DNA of 64,000 bases from Clostridiales bacterium (GCA_017510605.1 JAFWMQ010000009.1:186001-250000); one strand, 5' to 3'; numbered from the stretch's first letter, positions 45,402 to 54,533 are shown. The notes: a model not told the origin generated them from the letters alone. Translations and numbers: made by a program.

Positions 45402-47660
45402 ATGCAGATCAATCCGATTATTTTGCCCAGTTGGCTTACCAGCAAATGTGTTTTCCAACAGGGGGTAGAGCTTAAGATCGAAGGTGTTGCGGCACCGAGT
45501 GCGACTATAACGCTCGAGATCGTCAAAGATCCTACTGACGGCAGAAAGGTCAGTAAGCTCGATACCGATTACGGTGTCATTCTGAGCCGTGAGGCAACGA
45601 CTTCTTCAAAGGGCAGGTTCAGTTTTACGATCCCGCCGTACAAGGCTTCCGGAGACGCTTATACATTTACGTTTAAGTGCCTTACAGACCAGACTGAACT
45701 GACTGATATCAGGTGCGGCGATGTATGGGTATTCTTAGGTTCGGATTTCCTCTCGATACCTATGAAGGAAGCAAATGCGACCAAAGCGCCGCTGAAGCGG
45801 AAGGTGATGAATTATCTGAGATTTTTCTCTCCTGTAAGGTCCGGACTTGAAGAAGACGAGAAAGTATATCCTGCCGAAGATAAGACCCATTATAAAAATG
45901 CGGAATGGATCAAGGTCACCGATACTGAGAAGCTCTCTGAGGTTTCTTCTTCCGCGTTTGCGTTTGCATACCGTTTGAGTGACCAGATCTCATATCCTGT
46001 GGGTGTTGTAGATCTCTCATATAATGATTCGACGATCATTAACTGGATCGCTCCTTTTGCGATGGACAGGGTAGAAGCGCTTAAGGATGTTGTCAGTTCT
46101 ATGGGTCTGTACCTTGATAAAGAGGGTTATGAGAGACTCTTGTGGATCGATGAGCGCAAAAAGAAAGTAATCCAGCTTAAGGAAGAATTCGAGAAGACCA
46201 AGAACACGGGAGATATCGACATTGCCATGCAGGATGAGCTCAAGATGCTTGAAGGAAAGGATCCTGATGACATCAAGCCTCTGGATATCGATTTCCCTAT
46301 CTCGGATGACAGTTCCCTTAATTCTGCAAAGGGACATAAGGAGAATATTTCATTTACGAGCGCAAGCCAGCTGGATTTCAATATGATCCCCGAGAAAAAA
46401 GAAACTCCCGGTAAGCTGAGCGAGGAAGACGAGAAAAAATTCATTAAGCTCAAGTACAGAATGTCGATCCTTTACAGGACAAAACTTGTACCGCTGAAGA
46501 ATCTTGCCGTCAGGGGATTCTGTTTCTCACCTGACAAGGGCGAACTCTTATTCGACAGATACGATCTTTTCCTTATGGGTCTTCTTACCACTCTGGCAGA
46601 AGTTTTTGAGCCCAAGGAAGTCTTCGATGACACGCTAATGCCCTCGATCTTATTTGTTACGATGCATCCTGATGATGTTGATTTCGATAATCCGTACGGC
46701 GTTCTTGAATTCAATGAGAACTTTACGGCATTCACGAAAATGCTCAGCATGCCTTCAGGAATAGTAAGCATGCACGATATGCTGCTTCCCGATAAGACGA
46801 TCAGCTTTATCTTAGGTCTGAGGCTTGCGACAATAGCACTCGGAACCCATTTCTCACCGAAGATGAGCAAGTCTTCACCTGAACCGAATGATATTGAGAT
46901 AGCAGGCAACAAGAGGATAATTAAGTTCAGCAATCTCGGTTCCGGTCTCAATGTTCAGGATTCTGCAGGTGAGATCACCGGGTTTGCGGTAGCAGGCGCT
47001 GACCGCATCTTCTATCCCGCACACGCAAAGAGCCTTTACGGAATGTGCATAATGGTATGGCGTGATGATATCGATGAACCAGAGTCGATCACATACGGGT
47101 TTACGCCATTCCCTCATGATGCGACGTTGAAGAATGGTGAGGATCTTCCGATCCTGCCTTTCAGATTTGACAGAAATCCGGCTTTCTTTGCTCCCGATTT
47201 GAGCTTTACACGTTGTGACTGCCTTGAATTTGTAGGTAAGAGAACAAAGGATTCCGAATTTGAGAAACTTGAGATATACAGAACGTTCAAAGGAAAAGGA
47301 ATCATCTCCCAGGACAATATCCATAAGCTTACAGGCAGTGCGTCCTTAAGGATCCGTTATGAGACGGACAAGTCCCTCTATGGATTTGAGCCGTGCCTTG
47401 AGTATGCGTCTCTTTTCTCGCCTATCGAGATCTACGGAAGGTCGGGGATCCAGCTGTCGGTATTCAATCCCGATCAGAAGAAGAAAAAGCTTATCATCGA
47501 GGATTTCGGTGAGGCGGAGATCAAGCAGCAGCTTACGTGGCAGACGATCACCCTCGAGTATTTAGAGGACGGCCCCATAAAACTTAACAAGCTGAGGATC
47601 TTTATTGAAGACAAAGACAGAAACGGTGAGATCTATATCGATTCAATCAACTTTATTTGA
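45402..47660 (+). CDS. catalytically degenerate sialate-O-acetylesterase-like protein
   Basis: A 752-residue cytosolic protein (no signal peptide). Its layout is that of sialate O-acetylesterases: an N-terminal beta domain, a split SGNH core and a C-terminal beta domain. DVWVFLGSDFLSIPM (107-121) aligns with the family block WxxxGQSNMxxPM, but the Gln is S114 and the nucleophilic Ser is D115. The family DxHPxxK block becomes MLLPDK (460-465), losing the catalytic His. Other blocks persist: GFAVAGADRIFYPAHAKSLYG and LPILPFRFD. Hydrolysis is therefore unlikely and a sugar-sensing or structural role is inferred. An in-frame TTG at 45384 exists; the ATG with GAGG eight bases before it is preferred. 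An AraC gene follows 16 bases later. Confidence 0.75.
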   Translation: MQINPIILPSWLTSKCVFQQGVELKIEGVAAPSATITLEIVKDPTDGRKVSKLDTDYGVILSREATTSSKGRFSFTIPPYKASGDAYTFTFKCLTDQTELTDIRCGDVWVFLGSDFLSIPMKEANATKAPLKRKVMNYLRFFSPVRSGLEEDEKVYPAEDKTHYKNAEWIKVTDTEKLSEVSSSAFAFAYRLSDQISYPVGVVDLSYNDSTIINWIAPFAMDRVEALKDVVSSMGLYLDKEGYERLLWIDERKKKVIQLKEEFEKTKNTGDIDIAMQDELKMLEGKDPDDIKPLDIDFPISDDSSLNSAKGHKENISFTSASQLDFNMIPEKKETPGKLSEEDEKKFIKLKYRMSILYRTKLVPLKNLAVRGFCFSPDKGELLFDRYDLFLMGLLTTLAEVFEPKEVFDDTLMPSILFVTMHPDDVDFDNPYGVLEFNENFTAFTKMLSMPSGIVSMHDMLLPDKTISFILGLRLATIALGTHFSPKMSKSSPEPNDIEIAGNKRIIKFSNLGSGLNVQDSAGEITGFAVAGADRIFYPAHAKSLYGMCIMVWRDDIDEPESITYGFTPFPHDATLKNGEDLPILPFRFDRNPAFFAPDLSFTRCDCLEFVGKRTKDSEFEKLEIYRTFKGKGIISQDNIHKLTGSASLRIRYETDKSLYGFEPCLEYASLFSPIEIYGRSGIQLSVFNPDQKKKKLIIEDFGEAEIKQQLTWQTITLEYLEDGPIKLNKLRIFIEDKDRNGEIYIDSINFI

Positions 47661-47676
47661 AGAGGAGGCTGGATAA

Positions 47677-48672
47677 ATGAGTAACAAGCTTCTTTCCGCT
47701 ATCGAAGATGACATTTTCTTATCAGAGGGATCGGTGCCGATCGTTATCGAAGGATTAGAGCACTCATATGACACAAAGGATTCTCTTCCTGATGAGAGCA
47801 TGCATAATTCACATGAGCTTCTTTACCTGAGAGAAGGCAAGATCGATCTTGTCCTCGGGAGTGAGACGGTCACGCTTCCGAAAGGTTCTGTGGTCGTTAT
47901 AAGGCCTCTTGTCAGACATAAACTGGTCATTAAGAGCGGCAAGGCAGATATGCTCAATCTGTATTTCGGTTTTGTACATGACACTTCCGATCTTAAGCTT
48001 ACCAAGGAATCGAAAAAGACCAACAAGAATATTCAGGGCAAGAGCAACAGTGCAGGCCCCAGCGTTTCAATTCCGGGTTCTTTGGCAAAGATTTCTCTTG
48101 AGAGTTTTCTCAAGTTCGCAGATCTCGGTATCACCGAGGATAACGATATCACGAGGCAGCCTTTTTTCGTGATCAAGGGAAATGAGAAAAAAGAGATCAA
48201 CCAGCTTGCTGAACGCATCGTTATTGAAGATTCGGATAACCGCTATGCAAAAGATCTCATGATCCATACTCTTTCCGTTGAGCTTATGATCACACTTGCG
48301 AGAGCGATTAGAGGCGAGTGGGAAGAGAGTCTTCGTGTTAAGAACGGCAAGGCGAAGGAACTTGTAGCTATTGCAAAGCAGTATATGGATGAGAGCTTTG
48401 ATCAGGGCATTACCGTATCGGAGGCAGCTGCATATGTTTTCTTAAGCCAGGGATATTTCACACGTGCGTTCAGGGATGACACCGGAATAAGCCCAATGAA
48501 CTATCTGATGAAGAAGAGGATAGAGAAGGCATGTAAGCTCCTCCAGAATAACGAGATCAAGGTGTCCGCGATATCCCTGCAGTCAGGTTTCTCATCGCCG
48601 CAGAGATTTAATGTCGCGTTCAGAAAACAGATGGGCATGACACCTATGGAATACAGGAAAAAATATCTTTAA
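47677..48672 (+). CDS. AraC-family transcriptional regulator
   Basis: A 331-residue AraC regulator. A cupin-like ligand domain lies at about 30-115 ([24 protein letters not shown]). The C-terminal double helix-turn-helix at about 230-331 carries [31 protein letters not shown] and [29 protein letters not shown] in two halves. Such proteins usually activate sugar-use genes on ligand binding. GAGGAGG precedes the ATG, 16 bases after the esterase-like gene, so the two are probably one transcript and may work together. Confidence 0.92.
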   Translation: MSNKLLSAIEDDIFLSEGSVPIVIEGLEHSYDTKDSLPDESMHNSHELLYLREGKIDLVLGSETVTLPKGSVVVIRPLVRHKLVIKSGKADMLNLYFGFVHDTSDLKLTKESKKTNKNIQGKSNSAGPSVSIPGSLAKISLESFLKFADLGITEDNDITRQPFFVIKGNEKKEINQLAERIVIEDSDNRYAKDLMIHTLSVELMITLARAIRGEWEESLRVKNGKAKELVAIAKQYMDESFDQGITVSEAAAYVFLSQGYFTRAFRDDTGISPMNYLMKKRIEKACKLLQNNEIKVSAISLQSGFSSPQRFNVAFRKQMGMTPMEYRKKYL

Positions 48673-48695
48673 GGATAAGCGAGGATAGGAAAGAA

Positions 48696-49319
48696 ATGTA
48701 CGATTATGCAAATGACAATTCAATACCCGAGGAGAGCCGCAGGAATATGGATCTCCCGAAGATTGAGAATGCCGTAAGGGATATATTGGAGGCTATCGGT
48801 GAAGATCCTGACAGGGAAGGTCTTCAGGAGACACCGCAGAGAGTTGCCAGAATGTATGCGGAGGTTTTCGCAGGACTTCACAGAGATATCAGCAAGGACA
48901 TCAAGGTCTTCCACGGCGAAGGCAACGACGAGATGATACTGATAGGCGATATTCCTTTCTATTCGATGTGTGAGCATCATCTGCTGCCTTTCCACGGCAA
49001 GGCTCATGTTGTGTATATTCCGAGAGATGGTAAGATCTTCGGTCTTTCAAAGGTTGCAAGAATTGTGGATACGCTTTCAAGAAAGCCTCAGCTTCAGGAG
49101 CGCCTTACATCTGAGATCGCTGATGCCATAGAGCAGGCGGTTGATGCAAGATCGGTATGTGTTGTCCTTGAAGCAGAGCATCTCTGTATGACCATGAGAG
49201 GCATCAGAAAACCCGGTTCCAAAACGGTTACATCTGCCATGCGCGGAGGCTGCAGATCTGATCTGAGGACAAGAAATGAAGCGTTGGCATTGATCAACAG
49301 ACAACGTTCGGGGGTCTGA
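48696..49319 (+). CDS. folE: GTP cyclohydrolase I
   Basis: A 207-residue GTP cyclohydrolase I (GTP to dihydroneopterin triphosphate), the first step of folate synthesis. The zinc and active-site residues sit in [18 protein letters not shown] and [10 protein letters not shown], with [15 protein letters not shown] and [10 protein letters not shown] as further family blocks. GAGGATAGGAAAG precedes the ATG. Its stop lies inside a GGGGTCTGACCCC palindrome that is repeated 29 bases downstream. It heads the folE-folP-folB/K run. Confidence 0.96.
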   Translation: MYDYANDNSIPEESRRNMDLPKIENAVRDILEAIGEDPDREGLQETPQRVARMYAEVFAGLHRDISKDIKVFHGEGNDEMILIGDIPFYSMCEHHLLPFHGKAHVVYIPRDGKIFGLSKVARIVDTLSRKPQLQERLTSEIADAIEQAVDARSVCVVLEAEHLCMTMRGIRKPGSKTVTSAMRGGCRSDLRTRNEALALINRQRSGV

Positions 49320-49352
49320 CCCCATCAATGATTTTTTATGGGGTCTGACCCC
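49311..49352. repeat. paired GGGGTCTGACCCC palindromes between folE and folP
   Basis: Two exact copies of the 13-base palindrome lie at 49311-49323 and 49340-49352, separated by 16 bases. Being self-complementary, the copies can also pair with each other to form one 13-bp hairpin with a 16-base loop. The first copy contains the folE stop codon. REP-like intergenic element. Confidence 0.8.
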
Positions 49353-49360
49353 GGAAAGAG

Positions 49361-50245
49361 ATGAAAATGAATGCTACGGACGGAAGATTCAGCGGAATAT
49401 ATAAGTGCGGATTAAGAAGCCTTGATATGGGCAAGAAAACGCTCATTATGGGCATACTTAATCTGACACCGGATTCATTCTCCGATGGCGGAAGATTTAA
49501 CGATAAGGAAGCCGCAGTAGACAGATGCGCCGTTATGATCAAAGAAGGCGCCGACTGCATCGACATAGGTGCTGAAGCAACAGGTCCCAACGCAGTTCCT
49601 GTTACTGCCGAAGAAGAGCTTGAGAGGCTTATGCCGTCACTTGAAGCGATCAGGAACCGCTTTGACATCCCGATCTCGATAGATACTTTTAAGCCTGAAG
49701 TCGCAAAGCAGGCCATAACTGCAGGCTGCGATATCATCAATGACATCACAGGCTTTAAAGGTGATCCGGAAATGGCTAAGATCGTTGCCGACAGCGGTGT
49801 CGGCTGCGTTCTGATGTTTAACTGCAGGACAAACGGAGATAATTTCCCTGCATTTGAACCTATAAGCAGACGCGCTGTAAGAGAGCTTACCGAGAGCGTT
49901 GAGACCGCCCGGAAAGCAGGCATCCCCGACAACATGATAATGACCGATCCGGGAATAGGCTTCGGTACTACAAGGGCGCAGGATGCTGAGCTTACTGCAT
50001 CATTGCTCTCATTGGGACTTCAGGGAAAGCATCCCGTTCTTTATGCGGCTTCAAGGAAACGTTTTACGAGGCTGTTTGCGGGCGGGGACCAGGCGCTCGA
50101 AGCCCAGCTCGACTATGCTACCGCAGGTCTTTCTTTTACCGCTGCATCGATCGGTGCTTCGATGGTAAGAGTTCATAATGTCGCAGCTTCGAGAGCAGCA
50201 TTGGACAGCTTTGACAGCACGTTCTACTGTTTCGCGAACATGTGA
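49361..50245 (+). CDS. folP: dihydropteroate synthase
   Basis: A 294-residue dihydropteroate synthase, which joins p-aminobenzoate to pterin pyrophosphate. The signature GILNLTPDSFSDGG begins at about residue 31; other blocks are IDIGAEATGP, SIDTFKPEVA, INDITGF and TDPGIGFG, and the C-terminal RVHNV. The N-terminal extension of 25-30 residues is longer than in many DHPS but starts normally after GGAAAGAG. It lies 41 bases after folE and 21 before folB/K. Confidence 0.95.
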   Translation: MKMNATDGRFSGIYKCGLRSLDMGKKTLIMGILNLTPDSFSDGGRFNDKEAAVDRCAVMIKEGADCIDIGAEATGPNAVPVTAEEELERLMPSLEAIRNRFDIPISIDTFKPEVAKQAITAGCDIINDITGFKGDPEMAKIVADSGVGCVLMFNCRTNGDNFPAFEPISRRAVRELTESVETARKAGIPDNMIMTDPGIGFGTTRAQDAELTASLLSLGLQGKHPVLYAASRKRFTRLFAGGDQALEAQLDYATAGLSFTAASIGASMVRVHNVAASRAALDSFDSTFYCFANM

Positions 50246-50266
50246 TTTTCGAAAGGATAAAGGAAA

Positions 50267-51076
50267 TTGGATAAGATCACTCTCTCAAAAATGGAATTTG
50301 AAGGACATACCGGTTGTCTTGATTTCGAAAAGACAGACGGCCAGAAATTCATCATCTCATTGGAAATATTCATTGACAGGATCAGAGGCTGTTATACAGA
50401 TGATCTCTCTGATACTGCCGACTACGCAAAGATCTATGGATTAACAAAAGAGATCGTGTCTGAAGATAAAGGCAATCTCATCGAATGTCTTGCCCAGAAG
50501 ATCGCAGACGGAGTGTTGAAGTCGGATAACAGGATCGATAAGGTGCAGGTTACGGTATCAAAGCCCGAAGCTCCCGTAAAAGGTATTTTCGAGACCATGG
50601 AGGTCACGATAGAAAGACGCCGCAAGGAATTCGTTATCCTTTCTTTAGGAAGTAATCTTGGAGACAGGGAAGCAAATATCATTGCAGCAGAAGAGGCTCT
50701 GAAAAAACTTCCCGGTGTGGAAGATATCAAGTGTGCTTCGATCTATGAGACTGAGCCCGTAGGGCTTGAAGAACAGCCGTATTTCCTCAATACATGCATA
50801 GGCTTTTATACTGATATCGGGCCCTTTGAACTTCTTGATAAGATCCATGTTATCGAGAATGATCTCCTTCGTACAAGAGATGTTCACTGGGGTCCCAGAA
50901 CGATCGATATCGATATCATTTTCTATGGAGACAGAGTGATAATGAGACCGGAACTTACGATACCGCATCCCAGATGGCATTTAAGATCGTTTGTCACGGT
51001 CCCTTTAAGAGAGATCAAAGATGTAGGGACAGATCATCCTGATGATAAAGAAGTGTCCCTATATCGGAAGCGTTGA
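50267..51076 (+). CDS. fused dihydroneopterin aldolase / HPPK
   Basis: A 269-residue fusion of FolB (dihydroneopterin aldolase, residues 1 to about 118) and FolK (HPPK, from about 122). FolB begins DKITLSKMEFEGHTG and ends with VTVSKPEAPVKG; FolK shows ILSLGSNLGDREANI, YETEPVG, GPRTIDIDIIFYGD and the HPRWHLRSFVTVPL block. The start is TTG at 50267, with AAAGGA nearby, because the usual FolB start would be lost from the next ATG. Fused folBK genes are known in Bacillota. The last codons contain a TAGGGACA/TGTCCCTA inverted repeat. Confidence 0.93.
   Translation: MDKITLSKMEFEGHTGCLDFEKTDGQKFIISLEIFIDRIRGCYTDDLSDTADYAKIYGLTKEIVSEDKGNLIECLAQKIADGVLKSDNRIDKVQVTVSKPEAPVKGIFETMEVTIERRRKEFVILSLGSNLGDREANIIAAEEALKKLPGVEDIKCASIYETEPVGLEEQPYFLNTCIGFYTDIGPFELLDKIHVIENDLLRTRDVHWGPRTIDIDIIFYGDRVIMRPELTIPHPRWHLRSFVTVPLREIKDVGTDHPDDKEVSLYRKR
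51024..51061. repeat. inverted repeat in the 3' end of folB/K
   Basis: TAGGGACA (51024-51031) and TGTCCCTA (51054-51061) are perfectly complementary across 22 bases and lie in the final 15-20 codons. It is not followed by a T run. It is a candidate REP-type palindrome that extends the protein's C-terminus. Confidence 0.6.
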
Positions 51077-51141
51077 TAATTGAGTTATAAGATTTCAAAG
51101 TTTATAATTAGGCACGTCATTTAGAACAGATGGAGGATTTT

Positions 51142-51645
51142 ATGTCAGAGAATAATTCGGGCGCCGGTGTTCAGAATCAGGATAACCGCAACAACGAACA
51201 GAATAAAGATAAGCGCCAGAGATTTGATCCGTCAAAGCAGGATGCGAACAGAAACAGAAACCGCAACCAGAATTACAGAAGGAAGAATAACGGTCAGAGG
51301 CAGGGCCAGAACCAGACTCAGGGCGGAAACGATAATAAGAAGCGCGAGAACGCAGAATCACAGCAGCCTGAGAATAAAAACCGTGAGCGCAATTCTGACA
51401 GACAGAATAACCGTGAGAGAAGAAATAATTCCAAGCGTGAACAGAACCAGGGTAATGACAAGAGAAACCAGCAGTTCCAGAATGAGCGCAAGCCCAAGAA
51501 TAAGCGTTCCAGAGAGATAGATGAAGAAGTTGCAAAGAATGTCAAGAAGGTTGAGACCATCGATGACATCAGAAGCGACAACGCAAGAATTACAAAGGAG
51601 ATATATCTTGAGATCGCATCTCTCAAGAATATTAATCTCAACTGA
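51142..51645 (+). CDS. disordered Asn/Arg/Gln/Lys-rich basic protein
   Basis: A 167-residue protein of very low complexity: nearly the first 120 residues consist of Asn, Arg, Gln, Lys, Glu and Gly, with many RNRN- and NNRE-type segments, so it should be intrinsically disordered and strongly basic. The last 40 residues (VETIDDIRSDNARITKEIYLEI) form a likely amphipathic helix. It may bind RNA or DNA, but no known domain is seen. GGAGGA precedes the ATG at 51142. Its stop overlaps the tmk start (TGATG), so they are translationally coupled. Confidence 0.7.
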   Translation: MSENNSGAGVQNQDNRNNEQNKDKRQRFDPSKQDANRNRNRNQNYRRKNNGQRQGQNQTQGGNDNKKRENAESQQPENKNRERNSDRQNNRERRNNSKREQNQGNDKRNQQFQNERKPKNKRSREIDEEVAKNVKKVETIDDIRSDNARITKEIYLEIASLKNINLN

Positions 51646-52265
51646 TGAAGGGTATTTTTATTACTTTTGAAGGTATTGACGGTTGCGGCAAGAGCACGCA
51701 ATGTGAGCTGCTTAAGGATTTCCTCAAGGACAACGATAAGGACTTTATTTTTGTCAGGGAACCCGGCGGGACCGTTATCGGCGAGAGGATAAGAGAGATC
51801 CTTCTCGATAAGAAGAATACCCAGATGACTGCAAGAACAGAACTTCTGTTATTTGAAGCAGCAAGAGCACAGATTACGGATGAGGTTATAAAGCCCGCTT
51901 TGGAAGAAGGAAAGACCGTAATCTGCGACAGATTCTTCGATTCTTCTTCCGCATATCAGGGAATGGCCAGAGGAATGGGAATGGACTTTGTTGCAGGTCT
52001 TAATATGGCTGCAACCGGAGGCCTTAAGCCCGATATTACTTTCTTTTTCGATATCAGTGCGGAAGAGGCGCTTAAGAGGCGCGGCAAGAGGGGCGAAGCT
52101 TCTGACAGGATCGAACTTGCGGGCCTGAAGTTCCAGGAGGATGTCAGGAAAGGCTATCTGGAGCTTGCAAAGGACTCAGACGGCCGCATCGTAACTATCG
52201 ATGCGACTCTAGGTATAGAAGAGATTTTCGAACAGGTTAAAGGTGCGTTGGAAGGGAAGATCTGA
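51645..52265 (+). CDS. tmk: thymidylate kinase
   Basis: A 206-residue thymidylate kinase (dTMP to dTDP). The P-loop is FEGIDGCGKSTQ; FVREPGGTVIGERIREILL is the DR(E/P)GG loop; CDRFFDSSSAYQG holds the DRY-type motif and the LID region is RGKRGEASDRIE. Translationally coupled on both sides by one-base overlaps. tmk-holB-ricT is the conserved Gram-positive order. Confidence 0.97.
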   Translation: MKGIFITFEGIDGCGKSTQCELLKDFLKDNDKDFIFVREPGGTVIGERIREILLDKKNTQMTARTELLLFEAARAQITDEVIKPALEEGKTVICDRFFDSSSAYQGMARGMGMDFVAGLNMAATGGLKPDITFFFDISAEEALKRRGKRGEASDRIELAGLKFQEDVRKGYLELAKDSDGRIVTIDATLGIEEIFEQVKGALEGKI

Positions 52266-53275
52266 TGGCGTTTTCTGCGATTACAGGACAGAAACAGATT
52301 AAGATCAGACTGGCTGCCGAAGCTCAAAGGCGCGGCAGCGGGGTATATATGCTTTCAGGCCCGGAAGGGACAGGGAAGAGGCTCCTTGCAGAAGAGTTTG
52401 CCAAGGCGCTTATGTGCTTTGATGCAGGCCGCGACGGAGCATGCGGAGTGTGCTCTAACTGCAAGTATTTTGATAACTTCACCACGCCTGATGTCACAAG
52501 AGTTTATGAACCATCAGATACAAAGAACGTTAAGGTTGTTTTTATCAAGGATTACGTTGTTGCAGAATCGTATCTGAAGCCTCAGTTCGCAAGAACAAAG
52601 ACATTCATCATAGATTTCGATTATCTCGGTGTTGAGAGTCAGAATGCTCTTCTTAAGTCTTTGGAAGAACCTTCGAAGGATGTCGTCTTTATCCTTACGA
52701 GTTCAAACACAGATACGGTGCTTGATACTGTAATGTCCAGAGTTACCGAGATAAAGCTGGAACCTTATTCCGATGAAGAACTTGAAGAGATCGTAAAGGC
52801 AAATTGTCCTGATCTTGAAGAAACGAAGATCAGAACTGCAGTCTATAACAGCGGCAGGATCCCGGGAAAGGCTATAAGTCTTGCGAAGGAGGATTCCGGC
52901 GTAAGTATCAGACATGAGATCAACAGCATTATGATCGCGATGCCGGAGAGTTCATATATCGATGTCCTCGAGGATTATTGTGACGTGCTGACAGGTTTTA
53001 AGGACGATTATAAGATCGTTGCTTCTTCGATACTTTTATTCCTTGATGATGTCGGAAGGCTCGTCAATTATCCTGACTGCCGTAAGATCAACAACGAGAT
53101 GGACAGGGATGCAATCGAGAGATTCGTTGCCATGAATAAACACATTGATACACTTAAACTGGGAAGATGCAGTGAAGCGGTTAATACTTTCCTGAGGGCT
53201 CTGGAAGTAAACTCAAATTTTGATTCTTCAGCTTCCGCCATGCTTCTTCGAATACATGAGGTGCTTAAGAAATGA
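52265..53275 (+). CDS. holB: DNA polymerase III delta' subunit
   Basis: A 336-residue clamp-loader delta' subunit. It keeps a P-loop-like GPEGTGKRLL and the zinc-binding cysteines in CGVCSNCKYF, a sensor-like segment (NALLKSLEEPSKD), and SSNTDTVLDTVMSR. The helical C-terminal region is less conserved. It overlaps tmk by one base and ricT by four, so all three are translated from one message. Confidence 0.93.
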   Translation: MAFSAITGQKQIKIRLAAEAQRRGSGVYMLSGPEGTGKRLLAEEFAKALMCFDAGRDGACGVCSNCKYFDNFTTPDVTRVYEPSDTKNVKVVFIKDYVVAESYLKPQFARTKTFIIDFDYLGVESQNALLKSLEEPSKDVVFILTSSNTDTVLDTVMSRVTEIKLEPYSDEELEEIVKANCPDLEETKIRTAVYNSGRIPGKAISLAKEDSGVSIRHEINSIMIAMPESSYIDVLEDYCDVLTGFKDDYKIVASSILLFLDDVGRLVNYPDCRKINNEMDRDAIERFVAMNKHIDTLKLGRCSEAVNTFLRALEVNSNFDSSASAMLLRIHEVLKK

Positions 53276-54156
53276 AGATCGTAAACTTAAGAACGAGAGA
53301 TGCAGGTGTTACACTACGTTACCGCTGCGACGGATTATCGCTTACATTAGGTGATGCCGTAATGATAGATACCGAGACCGGCGAAGAGATCGCTTTTGTT
53401 GCGCAGGAACCTTACGTGGAAAACTCCGATGAAGAGATGCCTTTTGTTAAGCGAATGGCAAGCGAAAAGGAGCTGGATAAGTATTATGATATCTGCGCTA
53501 AAGAGAAAGAGGCATTTTTCAAGTGCAAAGAACTCATTGCTGCCCGCGGTATCGATATGAATCTCGTTGACAGCGAATATTCCTTTGACATGAAGAAGCT
53601 GACATTCTATTTCACGGCTGACGGAAGAGTGGATTTCAGAGAACTTGTTAAAGATCTTGCTTATGCATTCCGCACGAGGATAGAACTCAGACAGATCGGT
53701 TCCAGAGACCAGGCAAAGCTTGTTGGCGGTATCGGCATGTGCGGAAGAGAGCTTTGCTGCTGTTCGTTCCTTAATAAATTTGCTCCTGTTAATCTTAAGC
53801 TTGCCAGAGCCCAGGGATTATCTCTTAATCCCGGCAAACTTAACGGCGCCTGCGGAAGACTTATGTGCTGTCTGCAGTTTGAGAAGGAAGCATATGATGA
53901 TGCTCACAGAAGACTTCCAGAACCCGGTGCGCGCGTAAGGACCCAGGTCGGAATAGGCGTGGTTACTGATGTTAATTACATTGAGGAGACATTAAGCGTT
54001 AAGTTTGTTTCCGAGAACGAGACTGAGATCGAGAAATATTCCTGGGCTGAACTTGAAGATCTTAATCAGGATATGGCTAAGAGAAAGCCTTCAGGCGATT
54101 CAGGATTCAGGGACTATCCTGATATGAACGGTGCTTTTGATGACGATGATGAATGA
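53272..54156 (+). CDS. ricT: PSP1-domain protein RicT (YaaT)
   Basis: A 294-residue RicT/YaaT homologue, part of the Y-complex that binds [4Fe-4S] clusters and tunes RNase Y cleavage and sporulation phosphorelay in Bacillus. The PSP1 core contains GMC157GRELC162C163C164 and ACGRLMC199C200, the conserved iron-sulfur cysteines (numbering from this start). ATGA overlaps the holB end. RicA and RicF are not in the window. Confidence 0.93.
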   Translation: MKIVNLRTRDAGVTLRYRCDGLSLTLGDAVMIDTETGEEIAFVAQEPYVENSDEEMPFVKRMASEKELDKYYDICAKEKEAFFKCKELIAARGIDMNLVDSEYSFDMKKLTFYFTADGRVDFRELVKDLAYAFRTRIELRQIGSRDQAKLVGGIGMCGRELCCCSFLNKFAPVNLKLARAQGLSLNPGKLNGACGRLMCCLQFEKEAYDDAHRRLPEPGARVRTQVGIGVVTDVNYIEETLSVKFVSENETEIEKYSWAELEDLNQDMAKRKPSGDSGFRDYPDMNGAFDDDDE

Positions 54157-54233
54157 TTATGCATAAGAACAAATCTGAGTGAATACAATTTTTTATCGAT
54201 ATTTGATTTTTGGAGAATACTTACACTGGGAAC

Positions 54234-54262
54234 TTGTTGTCTTGCGTTTTTAATGAGATAAT
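54234..54262 (+). promoter_or_regulatory. promoter for the ferredoxin gene
   Basis: TTGTTG (54234-54239) and GATAAT (54257-54262) are 17 bases apart, with the start near 54269 and AGGAGG at 54280. The -35 box is weak. Confidence 0.5.
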
Positions 54263-54294
54263 CAAATTACCATTTGAATAGGAGGATATTATTT

Positions 54295-54465
54295 ATGGCA
54301 TATGTAATTTCTGACGCTTGCGTTTCTTGCGGAACATGCGCTGACGGTTGCCCTGTTGGAGCTATTTCCCAGGGTGATACACAGTACAACATCGATCCTG
54401 ATGTTTGCGTATCCTGCGGTGCTTGCGAAGCTTCCTGCCCTACAGGCGCTATCGCTGAAGGCTGA
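54295..54465 (+). CDS. 2[4Fe-4S] clostridial-type ferredoxin
   Basis: A 56-residue ferredoxin. Two CxxCxxCxxxCP motifs, CVSCGTCADGCP and CVSCGACEASCP, bind two [4Fe-4S] clusters; the two halves are internally duplicated. It is the classic low-potential electron carrier of fermentative clostridia (hydrogenase, pyruvate:ferredoxin oxidoreductase, Rnf). AGGAGG lies 9 bases before the ATG; an upstream TTG at 54274 would precede the ribosome site and is rejected. Monocistronic, with promoter and terminator. Confidence 0.97.
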   Translation: MAYVISDACVSCGTCADGCPVGAISQGDTQYNIDPDVCVSCGACEASCPTGAIAEG

Positions 54466-54498
54466 TAAACGTAAGTTATCATAAGTTAGCAAATTACG

Positions 54499-54533
54499 GA
54501 GGTTGTCTCGTCAAGAGGCAGCCTCTTTGTTGT
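54499..54533 (+). terminator. terminator after ferredoxin
   Basis: GAGGTTGTCTC (54499-54509) pairs with GAGGCAGCCTC (54515-54525) with two G-T pairs and a five-base loop, followed by a T-rich run. Shares the GGTTGTCTC core with other terminators. Confidence 0.85.

Noticed and set aside
51140..51535. Antisense open frame opposite the disordered basic protein
   Set aside because: A mirror of the low-complexity coding strand; no ribosome site.
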